From positions 992,001 to 1,056,000 of the forward strand of contig NZ_CP021731.1 of assembly GCF_003628555.1 (NCBI RefSeq): a stretch of 64,000 bases of DNA. Direction: 5' to 3'. This DNA comes from Azoarcus sp. DN11. Its GTDB lineage: Bacteria; Pseudomonadota; Gammaproteobacteria; Burkholderiales; Rhodocyclaceae. Of the stretch, positions 7,781 to 15,485 are shown in pieces; positions within the stretch are counted from its first letter, which is position 1; each line of letters begins with the position of its first letter. The notes beneath the pieces were generated by a model. It worked only from the letters and a program-made list of their open reading frames with translations, did not search any database and was not told where the DNA came from. The translations under genes were made by a program, and so were the position numbers.

Positions 7781-9040
7781 ATGGGTGCGTTCGATGACAA
7801 CGGCGTCACGCGGCGGGAATTCATGCGGCGGACGATGGCGCTTTCGGGGGCGGCGATGATGGGGTCTGCGGGGCTGGGCGTGAGCGGCGGTGTGTGGGCG
7901 GCGGGGTCGGACGCGCCGGAGAAGAAGGAGATCCGCGTCGGCTTCATTCCGCTGACGGACTGCTCGTCGGTCGTGATGGCGGCGGTGCGGAAGTTCGACG
8001 AGAAGTACGGCATCAAGATCATCCCGAGCAAAGAGGCAAGCTGGGCGTCGGTGCGCGACAAGCTGGTGTCGGGCGAGCTCGACGCGGCGCACGTGCTGTA
8101 CGGGCTGGTGTATGGCGTGCATCTCGGGATCGGCGGGCCGAAGAAGGACATGGCGGTGCTGATGAGCCTGAACCACAACGGCCAGGCGATCACGCTCGCG
8201 AGCAAGCTCAGGGAGCAGGGCGTCACCGACGGCGCGGGGCTGAGGAAGCTCATCACCGCGAAGCCGGGCGAATACACCTTCGCGCAGACCTTCCCGACCG
8301 GCACCCACGCGATGTGGCTGTACTACTGGCTCGCCGCGCACGACATCAACCCGATGAAGGACGTGAAGGTCATCACCGTGCCGCCGCCGCAGATGGTCGC
8401 CAACATGCGCGTCGGCAACATGGACGGCTTCTGCGTCGGCGAGCCGTGGAACAACCGCGCGATCATGGATAGGATCGGCTTCACCGCGGTGACGACACAG
8501 GACATCTGGACCGACCACCCGGAGAAGGTGCTCGGCACCACCGCCGACTGGGTCGCGAAGCATCCCAACGCCGCCCGCGCGCTGACTGCGGCGATCCTGG
8601 AAGCCGGACGCTGGATCGATGCGTCGCTGCCCAACCGGCGCACGACGGCCGAGACCGTCGCGCAGAAGTCCTACGTCAATACCGACATGGACGTGATCCT
8701 CGAGCGCATGCTCGGGCGCTATTCCAACGGGCTGGGCAGGAGCTGGGACGACCCGAACTACATGAAGTTCTACAACGACGGCGCGGTGAACTTCCCCTAT
8801 CTCACCGACGGCATGTGGTTCCTGACGCAGCACCGGCGCTGGGGGCTGCTCGACAAGGACGTCGATTACCTCGCGGTCGCAAAGCAGGTGAATCGCATCG
8901 ACATCTACAAGCAGGCCGCGGCCGCGGCAGGCGTGTCGCTGCCGAAGAGCGACATGCGCAGTGCGAAGCTGATCGACGGTACGGTGTGGGACGGCAGGGA
9001 TCCGGCGAAGTACGCCGGGTCGTTCAAGGTCAGGGCGTAA
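7781..9040 (+). CDS. nrtA: Nitrate ABC transporter, substrate-binding protein
   Basis: A 419-residue CmpA/NrtA-family periplasmic binding protein for nitrate (possibly nitrite or cyanate). The N-terminus carries a twin-arginine type signal (TRREFMRRTMALSG, then a hydrophobic stretch ending VWAAG), indicating export in folded form. The mature part begins EIRVGFIPLTDCSSVVMA and contains TFPTGTHAMWLYYWLAAHDINP and NMDGFCVGEPWNN, typical of nitrate binders. The ATG at 7781 is chosen for its spacing from AGGGAG; 7775 is an alternative. First gene of nrtABC, under the sigma-54/ANTAR leader. The signal peptide argues against it being the cytoplasmic sensor NasS. Confidence 0.88.
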   Translation: MGAFDDNGVTRREFMRRTMALSGAAMMGSAGLGVSGGVWAAGSDAPEKKEIRVGFIPLTDCSSVVMAAVRKFDEKYGIKIIPSKEASWASVRDKLVSGELDAAHVLYGLVYGVHLGIGGPKKDMAVLMSLNHNGQAITLASKLREQGVTDGAGLRKLITAKPGEYTFAQTFPTGTHAMWLYYWLAAHDINPMKDVKVITVPPPQMVANMRVGNMDGFCVGEPWNNRAIMDRIGFTAVTTQDIWTDHPEKVLGTTADWVAKHPNAARALTAAILEAGRWIDASLPNRRTTAETVAQKSYVNTDMDVILERMLGRYSNGLGRSWDDPNYMKFYNDGAVNFPYLTDGMWFLTQHRRWGLLDKDVDYLAVAKQVNRIDIYKQAAAAAGVSLPKSDMRSAKLIDGTVWDGRDPAKYAGSFKVRA

Positions 9041-9052
9041 GGGGAGCGGGCG

Positions 9053-10009
9053 ATGACTGCGACAGCGACGCTCGACGGAGCGATGGGGGACGGCGGGGCA
9101 GCGACCGATGCGAGAGTCGTGGACCTGAAGCCGCTGCGGTCCGCGGCGGACAGGGGAGAGGCCATGACGGCGGTGGCGGAGGAGGAAGCCAGGGCGGTCG
9201 AGCCGGTCGTCCGGCGCAAGGGCAGGGCCGCGGCCTGGCTGCGTACGATCGCCAGCGCGGTGCTGCCGCCGGTGGCCGGCCTCGCGCTACTGGTCGGTTT
9301 CTGGTACCTCGCGACGCTCAAGGGCGGCGGCATCCCGGGGCCGGTGCAGACCTGGGATGCGGCGGTGGCGATCTTCTCGGATCCCTTCTACCGCGCCGGG
9401 CCGAACGACCAGGGCATCGGCTGGAACGTGCTGTCGTCGCTGCAACGCGTCGCGATCGGCTTCGGCATTGCGGCACTGGTCGGCATTCCGGTGGGCTTCA
9501 TGCTGGGGCGCTTTGCGGTGCTGGCGAAGATGATGAACCCGATCATCAGCCTGCTGCGCCCGGTGAGTCCGCTCGCGTGGCTGCCGATCGGCCTGCTCGT
9601 CTTCCAGCGCGCCGACCCGGCGGCGACCTGGACGATCTTCATCTGCTCGATCTGGCCGATGATCCTCAACACGGCGCAGGGCGTGATGCGGGTGCCGCAG
9701 GACTACCTCAACGTCGCCCGCGTGCTGAACCTCTCGGAATGGAAAGTCTTCACGAAGATCCTCTTCCCGGCGGCGCTGCCGTACGTGCTCACCGGCATCC
9801 GGCTCTCGATCGGCACGGCCTGGCTGGTGATCGTCGCCGCGGAGATGCTCACGGGCGGCGTCGGCATCGGCTTCTGGGTGTGGGACGAGTGGAACAACCT
9901 CAAGGTCGAGCACATCATCATCGCGATCTTCGTGATCGGGACGGTCGGGCTGATTCTGGAACAGGCGCTGATGCTGGCGGCGCGTCGCTTCAACTACGAA
10001 GACCGCTGA
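9053..10009 (+). CDS. nrtB: Nitrate ABC transporter, permease
   Basis: A 318-residue inner-membrane permease of the binding-protein-dependent family. After a variable, charged cytoplasmic N-terminal region (about 1-65), hydrophobic segments begin at VLPPVAGLALLVGFWYLA. The EAA-type loop that contacts the ATPase is seen as VARVLNLSEWKVFTKILFPAALP. It forms the membrane channel for NrtA-bound nitrate together with NrtC. It starts 12 bases after nrtA with a GGGGAGCG site. The long acidic/basic N-terminal extension is unusual but could be an annotation extension if a later start is used. Confidence 0.87.
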   Translation: MTATATLDGAMGDGGAATDARVVDLKPLRSAADRGEAMTAVAEEEARAVEPVVRRKGRAAAWLRTIASAVLPPVAGLALLVGFWYLATLKGGGIPGPVQTWDAAVAIFSDPFYRAGPNDQGIGWNVLSSLQRVAIGFGIAALVGIPVGFMLGRFAVLAKMMNPIISLLRPVSPLAWLPIGLLVFQRADPAATWTIFICSIWPMILNTAQGVMRVPQDYLNVARVLNLSEWKVFTKILFPAALPYVLTGIRLSIGTAWLVIVAAEMLTGGVGIGFWVWDEWNNLKVEHIIIAIFVIGTVGLILEQALMLAARRFNYEDR

Positions 10010-10027
10010 GCGGTGGAGGAGACCATC

Positions 10028-10819
10028 ATGAAGAAGATCGTGCAGATCGAGAACGTCGGACAGACCTTCAACACGAAGAACGGCCCCTTCACGGCGCTGC
10101 AGGGCATCAAGCTCGACATCCACGAGGGCGAGAGCATCAGCCTGATCGGGCACTCGGGCTGCGGCAAATCGACACTGCTGAACCTGATCGCCGGCCTGAC
10201 GCTGCCGTCGAGCGGCGTGATGCTGTGCGACGGGCGCGAGATCGCCGGCCCCGGGCCGGAGCGCGCGGTGGTGTTCCAGAACCATTCGCTGCTGCCGTGG
10301 CTGACCTGCTACGACAACGTCTATCTCGCGGTGGATCGCGTGTTCGGCGCAAAGGAGGGCAAGGCGAAGCTGAAGCGGCGCACGCAGGATGCGCTCGCGC
10401 TCGTGGGCCTGTCGCATGCCGAGACGAAGTTCCCGCACGAGATCTCCGGCGGCATGAAGCAGCGCGTCGGCATCGCCCGGGCGCTGTCGATGGAGCCGCG
10501 GATCCTGCTGATGGACGAGCCCTTCGGCGCGCTCGATGCGCTGACCCGCGCGATGCTGCAGGACGAGCTGGTGAAGATCCTCGCGGCGACCAGGGCGACG
10601 ATGGTGATGGTGACGCATGACGTCGACGAGGCGGTACTGCTCTCCGACCGCGTCGTGATGCTCACCAATGGCCCGGCGGCGACGATCGGCGAGATCCTGG
10701 AGGTGGAGCTCGACCGCCCGCGCGACCGGCTGTCGCTCACCGGGCTGCCCGAGTTCGCACGCTACCGTTCCGCGATCATGGACTTCCTGTACAAGAAGCA
10801 GGTGAAGCGGGCGGCTTGA
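10028..10819 (+). CDS. nrtC: Nitrate ABC transporter, ATPase
   Basis: A 263-residue ABC ATPase that energises nitrate uptake through NrtB. Walker [11 protein letters not shown]-loop [16 protein letters not shown], signature ISGGMKQR, Walker [12 protein letters not shown] and the switch His in MVTHDVDEA are all intact. It is single-domain (NasD/NrtD size) and lacks the C-terminal NrtA-like sensor domain of cyanobacterial NrtC, so the symbol is by position and family. The ATG at 10028 follows GGAGGAG; an upstream in-frame GTG at 10013 is less likely. Confidence 0.87.
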   Translation: MKKIVQIENVGQTFNTKNGPFTALQGIKLDIHEGESISLIGHSGCGKSTLLNLIAGLTLPSSGVMLCDGREIAGPGPERAVVFQNHSLLPWLTCYDNVYLAVDRVFGAKEGKAKLKRRTQDALALVGLSHAETKFPHEISGGMKQRVGIARALSMEPRILLMDEPFGALDALTRAMLQDELVKILAATRATMVMVTHDVDEAVLLSDRVVMLTNGPAATIGEILEVELDRPRDRLSLTGLPEFARYRSAIMDFLYKKQVKRAA

Positions 10820-10933
10820 TCGCGCGGGTCGGCACCGGGTCGGGCAGGCATTTTGGGCGGCGCGCGGGTTGGCGGCGGCCCCCGTCGGTGCCGACCGGCT
10901 ATGATGTCGGGCCTTACGGTACAAGGCTTTCCG

Positions 10934-11053
10934 ATGTCCCCGACCCTGTCCGGCCGCCTCGCCGCGGCCCTCGCTGCATGTGCGCCGCTCGAAGCCGGAT
11001 CCGCCGACGCTTGCCGGCTGTTTCCTGGCAGCGTGGAGGGGGCGTGCCGATGA
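10934..11053 (+). CDS. Small ORF coupled to the methyltransferase gene
   Basis: A 39-residue ORF (starting MSPTLSGRLAAALAACAPLE) whose TGA overlaps the ATG of the next gene (ATGA). I do not recognise a family. The sequence is Ala/Leu-rich with an amphipathic pattern. It may be a translated leader, or the displaced N-terminal piece of the methyltransferase if a frameshift split an originally longer gene. No good ribosome binding site is seen. Confidence 0.25.
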   Translation: MSPTLSGRLAAALAACAPLEAGSADACRLFPGSVEGACR

Positions 11054-12204
11054 ACGGATTTCCACAAGTGGTCTGGGATGAGGAGGGCGAGCGCCATGCG
11101 CTGCGCTGGCGTTCGGAAAGCGGGAGCCCGCCGCCGCGCCGCGTGGTGCTGGTCGGCGACCAGACGCCCGCGGATCAAGCTTACCGCTGGGCGTGCGAGG
11201 GGACGGCCCTGCTTTACCGCGGCGATTACCAGAACGCGCGGCAGCTGCTGCTGGCGATGGGGCGCCGGGCGGACCGCAAGCCGCGGCGCGCCGGCAAGCC
11301 GACCAGTGCGCCGCCGAGTGCGGCCGAGGCCTTCCATCTTCACCGCCAGGCGCAGGCCCAGCGCGCCCGCACCCTCGGCATGCTGCTGCTGCCGGTCGAT
11401 GCGGACCACAGCCTGCCCTTGCGCCGCGCGCCCGACGTCGCCCTGGCCTGTCGCGAGGCCTACGGCCCTGCCGACGAAGCGTATGCGGTATCGCTGCGCG
11501 AGCTGCTGGGGCTGATCGGGGCCCACGAATGGCGCAAGAAGGGGGTGCCGATCCCGGCGCTCGGGGCTTCCATCCATCCGCATTACGGCGTGTTTTCCCC
11601 GGTGCGTGGCGAATACGTCGACCTCGTCGCGCAGGCGCCCCTGCCCGCGGCGCTGGCGAGCGGCGCGCCGGCCTGCGACATCGGTACCGGCACCGGCGTG
11701 CTGGCGGCGCTGCTCGCGCAGCGCGGCGTGCGCCATGTGCTCGCGACCGACCAGGACCCGCGGGCGCTCGCCTGCGCGCGCGAGAACATCGCGCGGCTGG
11801 GCTTCGCCGCGCAGGTGGAGATCCTGCAGGCGGACATGTTTCCCGACGCCCGGGCGGCGCTCGTCGTGTGCAACCCGCCGTGGGTGCCGGCGCGCCCGTC
11901 GTCGCCGGTCGAAAACGCCGTGTATGACCCCGACAGCCGCATGCTGCGGGCTTTTCTCGACGGCCTCGCGGCGCATCTCGTGCCCGGCGGCGAGGGGTGG
12001 CTGGTTCTCTCCGATCTCGCCGAACATCTGGGCCTGCGCACGCGCGACGAATTGCTCGCGGCGATCGCGGGGGCGGGGCTGCAAGTGGTCGGGCGCCTCG
12101 ATGCCCGGCCGCGCCATGCCAAGGCGCGCGACGCCGATGACCCCCTTCACGCCGCGCGGGCGGCCGAAATCACCTCGCTGTGGCGGCTCGCCGTGCGGGC
12201 GTGA
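11050..12204 (+). CDS. PrmC/HemK-like SAM methyltransferase
   Basis: A 384-residue class I SAM-dependent methyltransferase. The SAM motif is DIGTGTG (210-216), the acidic ribose contact follows in LATDQDPRALACAREN, and the catalytic NPPW (275-278) is typical of enzymes methylating amide or exocyclic amino nitrogens (HemK/PrmC, RsmC types). The N-terminal 190 residues carry a charged region (QNARQLLLAMGRRADRKPRR) and no obvious known domain. It is not canonical PrmC (about 290 residues), so the substrate is unknown. It lies between nrtC and the nirB leader in the same orientation but probably as its own unit. The ORF can be extended upstream to 10816 but without supporting features. Confidence 0.65.
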   Translation: MNGFPQVVWDEEGERHALRWRSESGSPPPRRVVLVGDQTPADQAYRWACEGTALLYRGDYQNARQLLLAMGRRADRKPRRAGKPTSAPPSAAEAFHLHRQAQAQRARTLGMLLLPVDADHSLPLRRAPDVALACREAYGPADEAYAVSLRELLGLIGAHEWRKKGVPIPALGASIHPHYGVFSPVRGEYVDLVAQAPLPAALASGAPACDIGTGTGVLAALLAQRGVRHVLATDQDPRALACARENIARLGFAAQVEILQADMFPDARAALVVCNPPWVPARPSSPVENAVYDPDSRMLRAFLDGLAAHLVPGGEGWLVLSDLAEHLGLRTRDELLAAIAGAGLQVVGRLDARPRHAKARDADDPLHAARAAEITSLWRLAVRA

Positions 12205-12245
12205 AACCCATCCCCACCCCAGCCCTCCCCTTGAAGGGGAGGGAG
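12203..12245 (+). repeat. Dispersed palindromic repeat, copy A
   Basis: A 43-base repeat starting GAAACCCATCCCCACCCC and ending in a hairpin CCCTCCCC-TTGA-AGGGGAGGG type structure. It is identical over all 43 bases to copy B (18598-18640) and similar to the inverted copy C (18520-18561). It starts at the methyltransferase stop codon, so it may also act as a transcript end. Confidence 0.75.
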
Positions 12246-12267
12246 ACGTGGGTCGGGCGATGTGAGG

Positions 12268-12314
12268 TGCAATGTTGTGGTGCAGCATTGCCGCGTAATG
12301 CACCGAATTGGTGC
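12268..12314. promoter_or_regulatory. NtrC sites upstream of nirB
   Basis: The strong site is GCACCGAATTGGTGC (12300-12314), a perfect dyad matching the NtrC core GCACC-N5-GGTGC. A weaker site TGCAATGTTGTGGTGCA (12268-12284) lies one to two helical turns upstream. Two NtrC sites about 90-130 bases before a -24/-12 promoter are the classic enhancer layout. Confidence 0.7.
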
Positions 12315-12401
12315 GATAGCGATGTTCGCGCAATCTTCGCACGGGCAGGTCTTCAGGGAAAAATTCCTTTTAAAACAGCAATGTAATTTTGAATTGGGGG
12401 C

Positions 12402-12416
12402 TGGCACCCATCTTGC
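12402..12416 (+). promoter_or_regulatory. Sigma-54 (-24/-12) promoter of the nirB operon
   Basis: TGGCACCCATCTTGC is a full match to TGGCAC-N5-TTGC with correct GG-GC spacing (12403-12404 and 12415-12416). The expected start is near 12428, five bases before hairpin P1 of the leader. It should drive nirBD, the nitrate carrier, the phosphatase-kinase and nasC. Confidence 0.85.
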
Positions 12417-12432
12417 GATAAGGAGTCCGTAG

Positions 12433-12545
12433 GCCGGGGCAACGAGGCTCCGGCTTGAAATGCTTGATGCAGGGCATGCGGACAACGGCGTCCGTCGTTT
12501 CTTCGGGAGAGCGCTTCCGGAGGCGACGCGACGCCGTTTTTTTTT
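12433..12545 (+). promoter_or_regulatory. ANTAR-type nitrate leader RNA before nirB
   Basis: P1: stem GCCGGGGC (12433-12440) with GCTCCGGC (12447-12454), hexaloop AACGAG. P2: stem CGGAC (12479-12483) with GTCCG (12490-12494), hexaloop AACGGC. Both loops carry A1 and G4. P2 shares bases 12485-12492 with the 5' side of the following terminator, so antiterminator binding to P1-P2 would block termination. The P2 element GGACAACGGCGTCC is identical to that of the nrtA leader, indicating a common regulator. Confidence 0.85.
12484..12545 (+). terminator. Regulated intrinsic terminator in nirB leader
   Basis: AACGGCGTC (12484-12492) pairs with GACGCCGTT (12530-12538) and CGTCG (12493-12497) with CGACG (12524-12528). 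Nine T residues follow (12537-12545). The 5' arm is shared with ANTAR hairpin P2. Confidence 0.85.
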
Positions 12546-12636
12546 CGCCTTATGGAGTGGAGATCGATCATGGCCCTGACCCGCCGCGTCAACGCTTCCC
12601 CCGAATTCATCTCTTGCGCTGCCTGAAGGAGCCGCC

Positions 12637-15105
12637 ATGAAAAAAATGAAACTCGTGATGATCGGTAACGGCATGGCCGGCTGCCGCACGCTCGAAGAGC
12701 TGCTGAAGCTCGCCCCGGACCTGTACGACATCACGGTGTTCGGCGCCGAGCCGCACGGCAACTACAACCGCATCCTGCTGTCGCCGGTGCTTGCGGGCGA
12801 GATGACGCTGCCGGAGATCATGCTCAACGATCTCGACTGGTACCGCGACAACGCCATCACGCTGCATGCGGGCAAGATGGTGACGAAGATCGACCGCGTG
12901 AAGCGCAAGGTCATCGCTGCCGACGGCACCGAGGCCGAGTACGACCGCCTGCTGATCGCGACCGGCTCGACCCCTTTCATCCCGCCGATTCCCGGCGCGG
13001 ACCTGCCGGGCGTGCTCGCGTACCGCGACATCGGCGACACCGAGGCGATGATCGACGCCTCGACGAAGTACAAGCACGCGGTCGTGATCGGCGCGGGCCT
13101 CCTGGGCCTGGAAGCCGCGAACGGCCTGATGCTGCGCGGCATGAGCGTCACGGTGGTGCATCTGTCGGACTGGATCATGGAGCGTCAGCTCGACAAGCCC
13201 GCGGCCGACATGCTGCAGGCTTCGCTCGAAGCCAAGGGCATGAACTTCCTGCTTGCGAAGCAGACCGAGGCGCTGATCTGCGGTGAGGGTGGCAACAGCG
13301 CGGGCCGCGTCGCGGCGGTGCGCTTCAAGGATGGCATGGAGATTCCGGCGGATCTGGTTGTCGTCGCCGCCGGCATCCGCCCGAACTTCGCGCTGGCGGA
13401 ATCGGCCGGCATCTACTGCGGCACGGGGCGTGCGCGCGGCATCGCGGTGTCCGACACGCTGCAGAGCGTGACCGACCCGCGCGTGTACGCGGTCGGCGAG
13501 TGCGTCGCGCACCGCGGCATCGCCTACGGCCTGGTCGCGCCGCTCTTCGAGCAGGGCAAGGTGTGCGCCAACCATCTCGCGAACTTCGGCATCGGCCGCT
13601 ACGAAGGTTCGGTGACCTCGACCAAGCTCAAGGTGACCGGCATCGACGTGTTCTCGGCGGGCGACTTCTCGGGCGGCCCGGACACCGAGGACATCGTGCT
13701 GCACGACAAGCAGGGCGGCGTGTACAAGCGCATCGTGATCAAGCACAACCGCATCGTCGGCTCGGTGCTGTACGGCGACACCGCGGACGGCTCGTGGTAC
13801 TTCCAGCTGATGAAGGACGGCCAGGACATCCATGCGATCCGCGACCACCTGATGTTCGGGCAGAACAACCTCGGCGACGCGGGCCACAAGGGCGAGAACA
13901 AGGCCGCTTCGATGCCGGACACCGCCGAGGTGTGCGGCTGCAACGGCGTGTGCAAGGGCACCATCGTCAAGGCGATCAAGGAGAAGGGTCTGTTCACGCT
14001 GGACGAGGTCAAGAAGCACACCAAGGCGGCGTCGTCCTGCGGCTCGTGCACGGGCCTCGTCGAGCAGATCCTCGCCTCGACGGTGGGCGGCGCCTATCAG
14101 GCGGTGTCGGCGCACGACAAGCCGGTGTGCGGCTGCACCGAGCTGTCGCACGGCGACGTGCGCAAGGCGATCCGCGACCACAAGCTGCTGAGCATCCCCG
14201 AGACGATGGAAACGCTGTCGTGGAAGACGCCGAACGGCTGCTCGACCTGCCGCCCGGCGCTGAACTACTACCTGATCTCGACCTGGCCGCACGAGGCGAA
14301 GGACGATCCGCAGAGCCGCTTCATCAACGAGCGTGCACACGCGAACATCCAGAAGGACGGCACCTATTCGGTCGTGCCGCAGATGCTGGGCGGCGTGACG
14401 ACGCCGGCGGAGCTGAAGCGCATCGCCGAGGTCGCGGAGAAGTACAACGTGCCGACGGTGAAGGTCACCGGCGGGCAGCGCATCGACCTGCTGGGGATCA
14501 AGAAGGAAGACCTGCCGCACGTGTGGAAGGACCTCGGCATGCCCTCGGGCCACGCCTACGGCAAGAGCATCCGCACCGTGAAGACCTGCGTCGGCGCCGA
14601 GCACTGCCGCTTCGGCACGCAGCGTTCGATGTCCATGGGCATCGACCTCGAGAAGATGCTCTTCGGCATGTGGAGCCCGCACAAGGTGAAGCTCGCGGTG
14701 TCGGGCTGCCCGCGGAACTGCGCCGAGGCCGGCATCAAGGACGTCGGCGTGATCGGCGTCGATTCGGGCTGGGAACTGTATGTCGCGGGCAACGGCGGCA
14801 TCAAGACGGAGGTGGCGCAGTTCCTGTGCAAGGTGCAGACGCGCGAGGAAGTCATGGAGTACTCGGGCGCCTTCCTGCAGCTCTATCGAGAGGAGGGCTA
14901 CTACCTCGAGCGCACCGTGCATTACGTCGAGCGCGTGGGCCTGGAGCATGTGAAGAAGCACGTGCTGGAGAACGCGGAGAACCGCAAGGCGCTGTACGAG
15001 CGGCTGCTGTACGCGCTGCAGGACGCGAAGGATCCGTGGGCCGAGCGCTACGCCGCGGACGCCGCGCCGGCCGTGCGCCGCGAATTCGAAATTCTTGAAG
15101 CCTGA
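12637..15105 (+). CDS. nirB: Assimilatory nitrite reductase [NAD(P)H], large subunit
   Basis: An 822-residue cytoplasmic enzyme reducing nitrite to ammonium with six electrons. N-terminal FAD/NAD(P)H domains are seen (MIGNGMAGCRTLEELL FAD fold; VVIGAGLLGLEAANGL NAD fold). Two BFD-type cysteine regions follow (CGCNGVCKG...SSCGSCTG and CGCTELSHG...NGCSTCRP). The C-terminal half is the sirohaem/4Fe-4S domain, with TCVGAEHCRFGTQ and GCPRNCAEA supplying the four cluster cysteines. Length matches NirB/NasB (about 820-850). The ATG follows AGGAG. First structural gene of the nas operon behind the sigma-54/ANTAR leader, with nirD next. Confidence 0.95.
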   Translation: MKKMKLVMIGNGMAGCRTLEELLKLAPDLYDITVFGAEPHGNYNRILLSPVLAGEMTLPEIMLNDLDWYRDNAITLHAGKMVTKIDRVKRKVIAADGTEAEYDRLLIATGSTPFIPPIPGADLPGVLAYRDIGDTEAMIDASTKYKHAVVIGAGLLGLEAANGLMLRGMSVTVVHLSDWIMERQLDKPAADMLQASLEAKGMNFLLAKQTEALICGEGGNSAGRVAAVRFKDGMEIPADLVVVAAGIRPNFALAESAGIYCGTGRARGIAVSDTLQSVTDPRVYAVGECVAHRGIAYGLVAPLFEQGKVCANHLANFGIGRYEGSVTSTKLKVTGIDVFSAGDFSGGPDTEDIVLHDKQGGVYKRIVIKHNRIVGSVLYGDTADGSWYFQLMKDGQDIHAIRDHLMFGQNNLGDAGHKGENKAASMPDTAEVCGCNGVCKGTIVKAIKEKGLFTLDEVKKHTKAASSCGSCTGLVEQILASTVGGAYQAVSAHDKPVCGCTELSHGDVRKAIRDHKLLSIPETMETLSWKTPNGCSTCRPALNYYLISTWPHEAKDDPQSRFINERAHANIQKDGTYSVVPQMLGGVTTPAELKRIAEVAEKYNVPTVKVTGGQRIDLLGIKKEDLPHVWKDLGMPSGHAYGKSIRTVKTCVGAEHCRFGTQRSMSMGIDLEKMLFGMWSPHKVKLAVSGCPRNCAEAGIKDVGVIGVDSGWELYVAGNGGIKTEVAQFLCKVQTREEVMEYSGAFLQLYREEGYYLERTVHYVERVGLEHVKKHVLENAENRKALYERLLYALQDAKDPWAERYAADAAPAVRREFEILEA

Positions 15106-15120
15106 GACCGGAGCGAATCG

Positions 15121-15456
15121 ATGAACACCTTTGAAATCAGCGTCGACGCCGGCTGGAAGGACATCTGTGCCGTCGAAGACATCCCCGTGCTCGGTTCGCG
15201 CGTCGTGAAGGCGGCGCGCGGCGGCGACATCGCGATCTTCCGCAACGCCGAGGGCGAGGTCTTCGCGCTGCACGACAAGTGCCCGCACAAGCAGGGTCCG
15301 CTGTCGCAGGGCATCGTGCATGGCCGTCAGGTCACCTGCCCGCTGCACAGCTGGAAGATCGAGCTCGACTCGGGCAACGCGGTCGCGCCGGATGTCGGCT
15401 GCACCAGGTCTTTCGAGGTGAAGGTCGAGGGCGGCCGCGTGCTGCTCAAGGTCTGA
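15121..15456 (+). CDS. nirD: Nitrite reductase small subunit (Rieske-type)
   Basis: A 111-residue partner of NirB with a Rieske-like 2Fe-2S fold. The ligand motifs are present: DKCPHKQGPLSQG and CPLHSWKIELDSG, i.e. C-x-H and C-x2-H. Some NirD proteins lack these ligands; this one keeps them, so it likely binds a cluster. It follows nirB by 15 bases. Confidence 0.92.
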   Translation: MNTFEISVDAGWKDICAVEDIPVLGSRVVKAARGGDIAIFRNAEGEVFALHDKCPHKQGPLSQGIVHGRQVTCPLHSWKIELDSGNAVAPDVGCTRSFEVKVEGGRVLLKV

Positions 15457-15485
15457 TCCGATCGCATCGCAAAACGGGAAACGAC

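Noticed and set aside
7781-9040. nrtA considered as the missing nitrate sensor NasS
   Set aside because: It has a clear twin-arginine export signal and is followed by permease and ATPase genes, so it is the transport protein.
10816-11049. N-terminal extension of the methyltransferase
   Set aside because: Arg/Pro-rich translation without any domain, no ribosome binding site, and a better start at 11050.
12607-15348. A 913-codon minus-strand open frame across nirB
   Set aside because: Complement of a clear NirB coding sequence; low-complexity composition and no motifs.
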